64,000 nt of DNA from Polytrichum commune (lineage: Eukaryota; Streptophyta; Polytrichopsida; Polytrichales; Polytrichaceae). This document shows, piece after piece, positions 10,899 to 19,030 of this stretch. The translations under genes were made by a program, and so were the position numbers. Within the stretch, counting starts at the first letter, position 1, and every line of letters begins with the position of its first letter. The notes beneath the pieces were generated by a model that saw only the letters and a list, made by a program, of their open reading frames with translations, was not told the origin of the DNA and searched no databases. Where the stretch lies: the NCBI GenBank assembly GCA_950295325.1, contig OX485804.1:42842001-42906000 (forward strand), read 5' to 3'.

Positions 10899-11871
10899 TG
10901 TCGCAACCCTTGCTAGGTCCCTTAATAATCTTGCCAATTTTCCTTTCTAGCAAAGGTTACGAGCGCTAACCCTTCGCATACCGCCATGCTAATGGTTAGC
11001 TCCTCTTACCCCGGACCACATAGTTCATAGAAGGGGAACCAACCCTCCTACTTTGCTTTCGGGACTCACCCCTTAATCGGTAACCCATTTCTTTGATGTG
11101 GACTTCCATCCATGGAAGTCCAATCCTATGTTGATCATCGTGTTGCCGGAGCAACACTACAACAACCCGAACCATACTAGGCAACTATGGCCTCACAATG
11201 GGCCAATGCCCATGGAGGCCGTGCCGTTCGGCCTCGGGTGGGTGAGGCCACACCACCTCACCCCTATAAGCCTCTAGGACTCTATGCGGGGCCCCTACCC
11301 CACCGTCAACCAACCTCTTGTCTCTCTACCAAGAGTTGGGGCCAAGTGGACATTTTCCCTTAGCCGCTGGGCCTAGAAGTCCCCACAGCTTCAGACCATC
11401 ATAACTTCCTTGTATGATGTCTGATCATAACAACCAACCACTCCATCCTCATCTACGCTTCACGTAGATGCCGATGGACTCCTCACTTGCCCCATTCGGG
11501 CAAGTGGTGAGGAAGTTATGCCTGTTTGAACCTTGGCAGTCCCGGGAATCACTCCCAGGCACTGCTGTACCAGGGCGCTGTCCCGGGACAGCGCCCCACT
11601 CAAATGGCCATAACTCCTAGCTCACACCTCCGATTGAGGTGTTCTTGAGCATTCTAGAATCACCACGCCATGAGCTACGCATATCTCATGGCCTTACCCT
11701 TGTGCCTCCTAGTCTCCGTGGGTGGGAGGCGTTCCCAACGCCCGGGGCCCTCACCCACACTAGGATCACTTGGGCCCTCTCACCAATGGCGCCACAAGTC
11801 CCGGGTGTCACTCCGGGGTCCCCCTTGTGCCCATGGTGTTTCGGGCACTCCTCATGGAGAGGTGCGCGACA
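10899..11871 (-). repeat. 5' LTR of element E1
   Basis: 973 bp, same length as its partner at 4826-5798 and identical to it in the blocks I compared. The right flank GGAAC matches the left flank of the element. Confidence 0.93.
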
Positions 11872-11876
11872 GGAAC

Positions 11877-12107
11877 GACCCGAACAACCAGAAGGAGAAA
11901 CTAAAAGTTTAGAAGGCTTTGGTGGTTTGGTCGGACAACGAGACGGTCCTCAGCGACATCTCCAGGTTCTTCAACATGGGGAACAAAAAGAGGGCCTATC
12001 AGGCATCGTGGATCAGAAACATCATGGCCTCGAGGGAGGTGTGGGAGTTTTATGGCAGGCCTCCCAGGGAAAGGGAGAATGCTAAAGATAAGAACCCCAA
12101 ATGGGAG
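11877..12107 (+). pseudogene. Exon 2, third part of the ParB/methyltransferase-like gene
   Basis: 77 codons from the E1 insertion site to the donor GAG|GTGAGT at 12108. A TAG at 11910-11912 sits where a Trp codon would suit the context (single G to A change). Downstream the frame is clean and helical in composition (motifs around SRFFNMGNKKRAYQASW). In ParB-like proteins a helical DNA-binding part follows the nucleotide-binding loop, which would fit, but I cannot identify a helix-turn-helix with confidence. Confidence 0.55.
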
Positions 12108-12313
12108 GTGAGTATGTTTGGGTCGACCGACCCAAACTCTTTCATTGTTTTAGTGTCTTCAACAAATTCATAGTTTGGGTCGCTCGACCCAAACTCTTGC
12201 ATGGCTTTGTTGTCTTTACCAGGTTTATAGTTTGGGTCGATCGACCCAAACTGGTGTTACATTTGTTATTCCATGAGATGTTGTCTAACATGAATTGTTG
12301 GCTACGTGTGCAG
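12108..12313 (+). other. Intron 2 with three palindromes
   Basis: GTGAGT at 12108 to CAG ending at 12313, phase 0. Copies of the TTTGGGTCG/CGACCCAAA palindrome lie at 12116-12137 (only 8 nt after the 5' splice site), 12173-12194 and 12230-12251, spaced 57 bp. Confidence 0.75.
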
Positions 12314-12697
12314 GACTTCAAATATCAGATGATCAATAAATTCTCCTCGATAGACAATGCTAGCCACAAGCAAAAAAAGTATAACGAATTGCGAGGAGAA
12401 ATATATTTGATCACCGCGTCCGACTCCGTGTGGGGAAAATGGAGGAGTGTTTTTGAAAAACACGAGACGGGGGACCTTATGGACCCCGACACCGGCATGC
12501 TCTTCAACCAGACTACGCGCTTCAAGCAAATGAAGCCTCTGGTGAGGGAGTTCTTCAGAGCGCTTCAAGGTCTTTCCGAGACAAAGATGGGAAAAGCGGC
12601 GTCCCACATCCTACACGTGGAGACGACGGCGAAGAGATGCTGGGTCCACCCCAAGATCGTCTTCACCAAACCCAAGATCTTCGTCCCTTCATGCTAC
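12314..12697 (+). pseudogene. Exon 3, first part: region between the ParB-like and methyltransferase-like domains
   Basis: 128 codons without a stop, entered in phase 0 and cut by the solo LTR at 12699. The translation is rich in Lys/Glu/Phe with helical character and contains no motif that I can name. The frame continues at 13697 after removal of the LTR and one copy of the target site. Confidence 0.55.
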
Positions 12698-12698
12698 A

Positions 12699-13690
12699 TG
12701 TCGCGCACCTCTCCATGAGGAGTGCCTGAAACACCATGGGCACAAGGGGGACCCCGGAGTGACACCCGGGACTTGTGGCGCCGTTGGTGAGAGGGCCCAA
12801 GTGATCCTAGTGTGGGTGAGGGCCCTGGGCGTTGGGAACGCCTCCCACCCACGAAGACTAGGAGGCACAAGGGTAAGGCCATGAGCTATGCGTAGCTCAT
12901 GGCGTGGTGATTCTAGAATGCTCAAGAACACCTCAATCGGAGGTGTGAGCTAGGAGTTATGGCCATTTGAGTGGGGCGCTGTCCCGGGACAGCGCCCTGG
13001 TACAGCAGTGCCTGGGAGGGATTCCCGGGACTGCCAAGGTTCAAACAGGCATAACTTCCCCAAGACTTGCTCGAATGGAGCAAGTGAGGAGTCCATGGGC
13101 ATCTACGTGAAGCGTAGATGAGGATGGAGTGGTTGGTTGTTATGATCAGACATCATACAAGGAAGTTATGATGGTCTGAAGCTGCTGGGGGGTTCTAGGC
13201 CCAGCAGCTAAAGGAAATTGTCCACTTGGCCCCAACTCTTGGTAGGGAGACAAGAGGTTGGTTGACGGTGGGGTAGGGGCCCCGCGTAGAGTCCTAGAGG
13301 CTTATATGGGTGAGGTGGTGTGGCCTCACCCACCCGAGGCCGAACGGCACGGCCTCCATTGGCATTGGCCTAATGTGAGGCCATAGTTGCCTAGTATGGT
13401 TCGGGTTGTTGTAGTGTTGCTCCGGCAACGCGATGATCAACATAAGATTGGACTTCCATGGATGGAAGTCCACATCTAAGGATTGGTTACCGATTAAAGG
13501 GGTTGGTTAGCGATTAAGGGGTGAGTCCCGAAAGCAAAGTAGGAGGGTTGGTTCCCTCCTATGAACTATTGGTCCGGGGTAAGAGGAGCTATCCATTAGC
13601 ATGGCGGAATGCGAAAGGTTAGCGCTCGTAACCTTTGGTAGAAATGAAAATTGGCAAGATTGTCAAGGGGGGCTAGCAAGGGTTGCGACA
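12699..13690 (+). mobile_element. Solo LTR in exon 3 (plus orientation)
   Basis: 992 bp, TGTCGCGCACC to GTTGCGACA. It is about 20 bp longer than the other LTRs because the ACCGATTAAAGGGG segment near 13,490-13,520 is duplicated, a variant also seen in the truncated LTR at 60,649-61,510. The target duplication is GCTAC (12693-12697 and 13692-13696) with one extra base at each junction (A before, C after). Excision of the LTR plus one GCTAC restores the exon frame. Confidence 0.92.
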
Positions 13691-13696
13691 CGCTAC

Positions 13697-14644
13697 ACCA
13701 TGAAGGAATGGACGGAGAACAGGAAGAAGAAGACGACCATCGTCCAAGAGCTGCACAAGCTGGTGCCTGAGAAGAAGCTCATCGTGGACGGAGAGGTCGA
13801 CGAGGCGCACTGGAGGGCCTTCAAAGCCGAATATAAGTTCACCAGTGCGTCCATGGCGGCACTCATGAGGGAGGCGGGAGACGACTTCCTCAGATCCAAG
13901 CTCGTGAAGGGGGGGAGGAACCGGGTGCTTCCCGAACACTCAGCGCGGGCCTTCTCCAACTTCATAAAGGAGAAGAAGATCGTCAGTTTCGAAGGCGATG
14001 CGCAATTCAACATGGTCACCGTCGAGCCTCTCAGGATCCAAGGTTGGCCGGGCTCTGAGTCCAGGAAGGCGATCAGGACTAAAGCCGGGGACCGCTTCCC
14101 CTTCGGAATGATAGACTTCAGGAATATCCCTGGAGCCTCATTCGAGGGGACTATGAGCACCCCTTTTTACGATCCTTTCTTGTCAAAGTTCGTGGACTAC
14201 GCCAGCCCCAAATTCAGGGAGGTCGACGTCTGGCTCTGGATTGTCAAGGACAGGAGGGCAGAGCAGGTTTACGAGATCGTGCGCAAATTGCAGCCGGAGT
14301 ATGCCGTCTCGAAATCTCACTACGTTGCTGCACCGGCGGAGGGGGCGTACAACACGTTGAAAGACAAGAAGACGAAGATCGTCAACGTGTTGTGCTTGTA
14401 CTTTGTGTACAAAGCTGATCTACTTAAGGTGCCCAACCATCCTATAGCCAGGATGGAAAAGCTCTTCCAAGTCCAAGAAGGGTTGGGTACCAGCAGGAGC
14501 TTGTATGACGAGGCGAAGTACGCCAACTACCCCGCGGATGAGCTGCGCATGGAGTTCTACCTGCGGATGATGAGGACCCTCACCAAGAGAGGGGACTGCA
14601 TCTTCAACGTTTTCGGGGGATCCAAACCGATTTTTGCAGCAATG
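13697..14644 (+). pseudogene. Exon 3, second part: beta-class DNA-methyltransferase-like domain
   Basis: 316 stop-free codons ending at the donor ATG|GTAAGC (14645). The C-terminal part matches the end of beta-class N4/N6 DNA methylases: an LRMEFYLRMMR helix, then GDCIFNVFGGSKP at about 14,592-14,628, equivalent to motif I (usually GDxVLDPFxGSGTT), and the next exon continues with the SAM-binding strand/helix. FGMIDFRN near 14,101-14,125 sits where the catalytic motif IV ((D/N/S)PP(Y/W/F)) would be expected but lacks PP, so methyl transfer is doubtful. Motif IV before motif I is the beta-class order. This is a family-level inference from motifs, not a search result. Confidence 0.5.
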
Positions 14645-14890
14645 GTAAGCAAAGAACCCTGAAAGCCCTATACGGACGGTTTGGGTCGAGCGATCCAAAC
14701 TGGGTATGCCCATAGTTTGGGTCGAGCGACCCAAACTGGGTATGCCCATAGTTTGGGTCGCTCGACCCAAACTGTGCATGCCCTAGTTTGGGTCGCTCGA
14801 CCCAAACTAACTATTCTTATTTTATTTTGGATGTCATTTTTCCTTACTCTTCATTAGTTTATACTAATACTATTGATTTGGATTGTGCAG
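14645..14890 (+). other. Intron 3 with four palindromes
   Basis: GTAAGC at 14645 to TGCAG ending at 14890, phase 0. Palindromes lie at 14679-14700 (one mismatch), 14715-14736, 14751-14772 and 14786-14807, spaced 35-36 bp, with GGGTATGCCCATA-like linkers between the first three. Confidence 0.8.
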
Positions 14891-16365
14891 ATGTCTGGGT
14901 TGAACATCTACTCCTATGTGGAGGATGCCGATGTTCAATTTTACAGGACCCAGAAGGCACTGGCCAAGAAAATGGACATCCTTGACTGGATACCCGGATC
15001 CTACGTTGAAGAGATAGTCGAGGGGGGCGAGAATCCTTTGGATATGGCGAGGCGAATCAACCCGGGTGAATTCGCCATGCATGCCCCCGTTCAATTGCCA
15101 GAGCCGCTCATCGGGTTGCATCCGGGCAATCCGTCGATGGGAGCAGGTGGCGAGGTTGGGGAGGAGGGGGGGGGGAGGAGGAGGAGGAGGAGGAAGCAGA
15201 GAAAGTGGAGGGGGAGGTGGAGGAAGGGGCAACAGGATTCACTCAAGAATCCGAGGCCCCTCAGCGGAAGAAGGCCATGCGGGCTGCCACGCCGCAAAGC
15301 AGGCTGGTGCCCGCGTTGACGGTGGACGACGCGAAGGACATGTACTCGAGGGACGCGACGGCCACCTTCAGGGAGCGGAGAAGGATGAAGGGGAAGAAGC
15401 TGTACGGGAACTATGCGGTGGAGGAGACAATCGCAATAAGCTCAGAGGACGAGGACGACATGGAACTCGCCAAGAGGCTGAGGTCGGATCCTGCCTCCCC
15501 CAGAGCGTTCGCCGGGAATGTGAGGGTGAAACCGGAGGTCCTCACCGTGGAGGAGGCGAACGCAAAAATGCTCCGAGACGAGGAGCAGCGTGTGCGACTG
15601 CAGAGGGCTGCCGCCGAGGAACCCTCAGTCCGCAACGAAGTGGCGGAGTTGAGGGCTCTCCTGTTGGAGCAGGAGTGGCAAAGGGCGATGGCCCAAACTC
15701 CGTCCCAAGCGGAGCTCATCACGCAAGTGATCCAGGGCATGCTGGCGCAGGGATTGGTGATGGCTCCCCCGAGTTCATTCCCGCACTTGCCCGCAGGCTT
15801 CCCGCCACAGGATATCGCCCCGCGGCCCACGCTGCAGCATTCCTTTAGCTTCGCACAGTTGCTGCAGCCGCACGCCCGTCCTTACGCGCCCGTCCAGCAG
15901 GTGGACGACCCCAACCTTTGGCGCGTCCCCGGAGCGTCCAGCTCGTTGGCGCCCCCGCCGCTCCGGCCTCCCATCCTCTCGCCCCCACACCACCAGCGGG
16001 ACGACCCCCACATGTTTGGGTCGTCCGACCCAAACAGTGCCGACGTTGCAGCGTCCCAGAGCGACGCTCGCCAAGCAGCAGGGTTTGGGTCGGCCGACCC
16101 AAACCCCGTCCCCGACCAGACCCCGGTGGACGAAGGCATGTTAGACGTTGAAGGCCCGCAAGGGCCTGGTGATACCTCTACTCCTAACCCAGTCGATGAA
16201 CCAATGCATGATGCGCATGCGGAGGTTGGGTTGGGACAAAGGCCTGACAGTCAGCCTTTGCAGGAGCAGGTTGCGGCTGACGTCGTCGTCGGAGGCGGCG
16301 GTGACAGAGGTGGGGCAGCGCAGGCGATGCCGGCATCAACGTCGTCAAGGCACGACCAAGGCGAG
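14891..16365 (+). pseudogene. Exon 4: end of the methylase-like fold, acidic linker and Pro-rich region with in-frame palindromes
   Basis: The first ~30 codons complete the SAM-binding half of the methylase-like domain. A G run at about 15,165-15,177 inside a GAG-repeat tract shifts the frame: the exon is 1,475 nt, one short of a multiple of three, and the acidic Glu-rich reading appears only in the second frame. From about 15,190 the frame is open to the donor GAG|GTAATG at 16366. It encodes a charged coiled-coil-like stretch (about 15,550-15,700) and then a Pro/Ala-rich tail. Two palindromes lie in coding sequence at 16013-16036 and 16081-16106 and are read as FGSSDPN and FGSADPN. Confidence 0.6.
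16013..16106. repeat. Two palindromes inside coding exon 4
   Basis: 16013-16036 is a near-perfect 24-mer (TGTTTGGGTCG, TC, CGACCCAAACA). 16081-16106 is a perfect 26-bp palindrome, GGGTTTGGGTCGG followed by its exact complement. Both are in frame and add F-G-S-x-D-P-N to the Pro-rich linker. The centre bases differ from those in introns. Confidence 0.85.
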
Positions 16366-16876
16366 GTAATGCACTGACCCCACTCAGTTTGGGTCGGTCG
16401 ACCCAAACTCCATGGGTCTTTGTCTTCTTGCCTTGGTCGTGTCCCCTAGCTACCCTAAACTCACACACACGTCGCCCCCCCGGCACTCGCGCCCTTTGCC
16501 ACATCCCCCCGACCATTCGTTCGTCCACCTACCCCGGCTTGCGACCAAGTCTTCATCACGGCGGCCCGTCTCTTCAAAATTTTCTAGATTTAGAAGTAGG
16601 CTAGTTTGAACGCATCATTCAACGCGGCTCCCCCCAATCAAGATGTACATAGAGCATTGTATACAATACAATCACCATTTTTGACTCCTATATACTTGTA
16701 TATTGTGTTTGAATGTATTTTGTATGCTCTTGTCTCTCTTGTATCCCTTGTTGCACCCCCTCCAAAATGAATCAATTGGTTTTGTGTTTGCACCAAGAAC
16801 ACTCGTTTCCTTAATGCTTCGTTTGGACATAGCATGACATAAGTCGCCCACCGTTTTCTCTCGATCGTATCCGCAG
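16366..16876 (+). other. Intron 4 with one palindrome
   Basis: GTAATG at 16366 to CCGCAG ending at 16876, phase 0. One palindrome at 16387-16408, 21 nt after the donor. The rest is non-repetitive; its 3' half is T-rich. Confidence 0.7.
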
Positions 16877-17689
16877 GGCTCGGAGCATAGCGTAGCGGCT
16901 CCCCGACGCTCTTCTCCAAGGAGCGCAGAGGGCAGCACGGCGGCCCCCCCGGTTTTACCCGCCCCACCCCCGCTGCCGAAGAAACGATTCCTGGTGTTAG
17001 ACCTGAACGGTGTCCTCGTGCAGTGCGTTCATTGCCCTAGGGCCCCCACAGTGCCCTTTTGCAAGCCCGAGGACGCTAATTACGACGGGCCGCCCACGTT
17101 CATAAAGAGCAAGCTAGTTCACCTCCGCCCGTGGCTTCGGACCTTCCTCCAGATCGCCCAACAACGATGGTGGGTGGTCGTGTGGAGCTCCATGACGGCC
17201 GAGAACACCAATGCGGTCGTGGAGTTCATCTTCAAGGGCATCGAGCCCCCCTGCATGGTCCTAGCACAGGAAGCCTGTAGAATATTGTACACACAGGACG
17301 GCAAAGTCGTCAAAAAACCAAACAACCCCGCTTCCCCCCAATACCTCAAGGTCTTGAAGCCCATTTTTTGGGACCAGCGACCGTCCTTGATAGGCGTCCC
17401 CTACGACGTCCGCCCCACCCGCGAGAACACGCTCATGGTGGACGACAGCGCCGCAAAGAACATGTTGAACCCGACGGCCAACTTCATAGTGTGCCCTACG
17501 TGGATGGTCGAGAAGGTCCGGGACCGATTTTTGTTAGACCTTAGTAAATACCTCCAGGCGCTCTGGGGAAGCGGACTTCCCGTAAACAATTTTGTTAGGA
17601 ATAATCCCATAGGCGAGAGATACTTGGATCCACGAGACCATTTGTACAGAGAGTTGTTATCTCACGCGAAATTTAACAAGCTCATTTGA
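16877..17689 (+). CDS. Exon 5: FCP1/NIF-like HAD phosphatase domain
   Basis: 270 codons plus TGA, entered in phase 0 from exon 4 (GE|GSEH). After a Ser/Pro-rich lead of ~35 residues comes the FCP1-like fold: FLVLDLNGVLVQ (HAD motif I, about 16,990-17,020), VVVWSSMTAENT (motif II region, about 17,175-17,205), a conserved Lys region around QYLKVLKPIFW, and ENTLMVDDS (acidic motif, about 17,425-17,450), then the NPIG tail typical of plant FCP1-like proteins. Classical CTD phosphatases have DxDxT; here the second Asp is Asn (DLNG), as in a subgroup of plant FCP1-like proteins, so catalytic activity is uncertain. A potential internal donor in phase 0 (GTAAAC at 17582) would bypass the stop and join exon 6 in frame. 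Confidence 0.75.
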   Translation, partial: GSEHSVAAPRRSSPRSAEGSTAAPPVLPAPPPLPKKRFLVLDLNGVLVQCVHCPRAPTVPFCKPEDANYDGPPTFIKSKLVHLRPWLRTFLQIAQQRWWVVVWSSMTAENTNAVVEFIFKGIEPPCMVLAQEACRILYTQDGKVVKKPNNPASPQYLKVLKPIFWDQRPSLIGVPYDVRPTRENTLMVDDSAAKNMLNPTANFIVCPTWMVEKVRDRFLLDLSKYLQALWGSGLPVNNFVRNNPIGERYLDPRDHLYRELLSHAKFNKLI

Positions 17690-17832
17690 GACAGTACGTG
17701 TGTTTGTATGTGTGTGTGTGTATATGCGCCTGCCCATTTTGTGTAATTTACGCTTCATATGTATCTTGATTTTCACGCGCTCTATCTCCCCCCTTTTCTT
17801 TGGGTTTTGTTTTGTTCCAATTTTGGCTCCAG

Positions 17833-18186
17833 CGTTTGGAGCCCTCGATTGACGTCGTCAGCGAGTCAGACTTGGGGAGCTTCTTCTACGAGACCGTTTA
17901 CGACGCCGCGTCAACCATCGACTACTCCAAGGAGCCTCTTGACGCCGGCGTCGTCGATAGCCCCCCACCCAAGCAAATCTTCCGGCGATCTGCGTCCCCG
18001 TCACCGCTCAAAGGCATAAATCGCAAATGCGTCCGGACATCCCCCTCTCGGCCCGGCGGCAGTAGTACACCTCAACGGCGGCTGCGGATGGACGCTCGGC
18101 CTACGAAGAGTGGAACCCTTCCTATTCCTTTGCGGGATGCCTTGCCCCTCCTCGCCAACTCCGACGGGAACGCCCCCGGTGACAAG
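17833..18186 (+). CDS. Exon 6: Ser/Pro-rich segment downstream of the FCP1-like domain
   Basis: 118 codons, phase 0 at both ends, acceptor CTCCAG ending at 17832 and donor AAG|GTGAAC at 18187. The translation is acidic at first (DVVSESDLGSFFYE), then Ser/Pro/Arg-rich with SPSP-type sites. The quality of the frame and its splice sites argue that it is coding, although exon 5 as read ends in TGA. It is joined either by use of the GTAAAC donor at 17582 or after loss of an ancestral sense codon at 17687. Confidence 0.5.
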
Positions 18187-18326
18187 GTGAACCCCCCCCC
18201 CAACCCCCCCAAAAAACATGGTTATCCGCGCATTACAATCATTTTGCACTTAAAAAATGAACGTGTGACACGTTTGGGTCTTCCTCCCTAAACTAACACA
18301 TGTGTTCTTGCGTTGACGCGTTGCAG
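18187..18326 (+). other. Intron 6 with a degenerate palindrome
   Basis: GTGAAC to TTGCAG ending at 18326. A C-run lies near 18,193-18,210. At about 18,271-18,292, GTTTGGGTC and CCTAAAC remain of a decayed palindrome of the same family. Confidence 0.5.
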
Positions 18327-18605
18327 GTTGCTCCCACCCGTAAACCTATGCGGTCTAGTGCGTCCATCGAGTTGGAGCGTTTCTACTCCATGACCAGAAA
18401 TGCAAGACAGTCCACTTCATCGTATTCGAATTCTTCGTCGTATAATTCGGGCGGCCGACGGAATACAAAATGTGTTATTGATGGCGTTCACCCCAAGAAT
18501 GGCTATAGTCGCGGGGCGGAGATTTTCAGGAATGTTGAAGCAATGCGAGCAAAGAGGCAAAAGAAAAAAAAGCAAAAGAAAATGAAGCAAAAGAAAAAGA
18601 GGTAG
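18327..18605 (+). CDS. Exon 7: C-terminal exon with Lys-rich tail
   Basis: 92 codons plus TAG at 18603-18605. A Ser/Asn-rich stretch (about 18,405-18,450) is followed by a strongly basic end made of KKKKQKK-type repeats, a probable nuclear or nucleolar targeting signal. It fits a chromatin- or RNA-associated role for the protein, by inference only. Confidence 0.5.
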   Translation, partial: VAPTRKPMRSSASIELERFYSMTRNARQSTSSYSNSSSYNSGGRRNTKCVIDGVHPKNGYSRGAEIFRNVEAMRAKRQKKKKQKKMKQKKKR

Positions 18606-18659
18606 TATCCGAGGTTAGATAGGCCATAGTAGGCGTAGGGTTTTGGGCCATAGGCAAGA

Positions 18660-19030
18660 ACATTTTGGGTCGCACTATCCAATGCATGTGTGGTGTTAGC
18701 ATGATATGCATTTTACATGCCACACTTTGTATGTTTTTTTTTGCAATAATACAAGTTAGACATGATTTCCCCTTCCATATGGTCTAAGGTTTGGATTGCC
18801 CTACCTAAACCATCACAAATATGAGTTTGGAATATTTTGTATGCAATATTATATTGGTTAACATATTAACCCTTCAATAAGATCTATGGTTTGGATTGCC
18901 CTACCTAAACCATATTCATACAAGCTCTAATATTTTGTGTGCAATAATATGAATGTTTTAAGGTTTCCCCTTAAATGTGGTCTAAGATTTGGATTGCCCA
19001 CCCTAAACCATCACAAATATGAGTTATTTA
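18660..19030. repeat. ~100-bp tandem repeats with decayed palindromes
   Basis: Three imperfect units (about 18,778, 18,880 and 18,975), each with GGTTTGGATTGCCC and then CCTAAACC, read as a degenerate form of the TTTGGGTCG/CGACCCAAA palindrome, followed by ATCACAAATATGAG or a variant. A single decayed copy (TTTTGGGTCGCAC) precedes them at 18,663. The family therefore brackets the gene on both sides. Confidence 0.65.

Larger units (their letters stand above)
4826..11871 (-). mobile_element. Complete non-autonomous Ty3/gypsy chromovirus-type element, E1 (minus orientation)
   Basis: 7,046 bp with two 973-bp LTRs, perfect 5-bp target duplication GGAAC (4821-4825 and 11872-11876), an initiator-Met-tRNA primer site and a purine-rich tract at the expected ends. 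Internal order read on the minus strand: gag remnant, 56-bp tandem repeats, protease-region remnant, RT with its catalytic core missing, RNase H, integrase, chromodomain remnant, long 3' untranslated region. Pol carries stops shared with the other copies here, so it cannot encode its own enzymes. The two LTRs looked identical wherever I compared them, so insertion was recent. It splits exon 2 of the ParB/methyltransferase-like gene. Confidence 0.93.
2753..18605 (+). pseudogene. Long ParB-like / DNA-methyltransferase-like / FCP1-like gene, disrupted by three LTR-element insertions
   Basis: Exons, all in phase 0: 2753-12107 (interrupted twice), 12314-14644 (interrupted once), 14891-16365, 16877-17689, 17833-18186 and 18327-18605. 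Every intron is GT..AG. Removing each LTR insertion with one copy of its 5-bp target duplication restores the frame, giving exons of 442 and 444 codons. Domain order: unrecognised N-terminal part, ParB-like GQHS segment, beta-class N4/N6 methyltransferase-like fold, acidic/Pro-rich linker, FCP1-like HAD domain, Ser/Pro-rich and Lys-rich tail. Defects are TAA at 4793, TAG at 11910 and a +/-1 shift in a G run near 15,170. A ParB N-terminal domain followed by a beta-class methylase is a known bacterial and phage arrangement; its presence here with spliceosomal introns suggests old acquisition. Function in the plant is unknown. Whether it is a host gene or cargo of a mobile element is unresolved. 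Confidence 0.7.

Noticed and set aside
2753-18605. Bacterial or phage ParB-methylase operon (contamination)
   Set aside because: The coding sequence is divided by GT..AG introns in consistent phase and carries insertions of plant-type LTR elements with target duplications.
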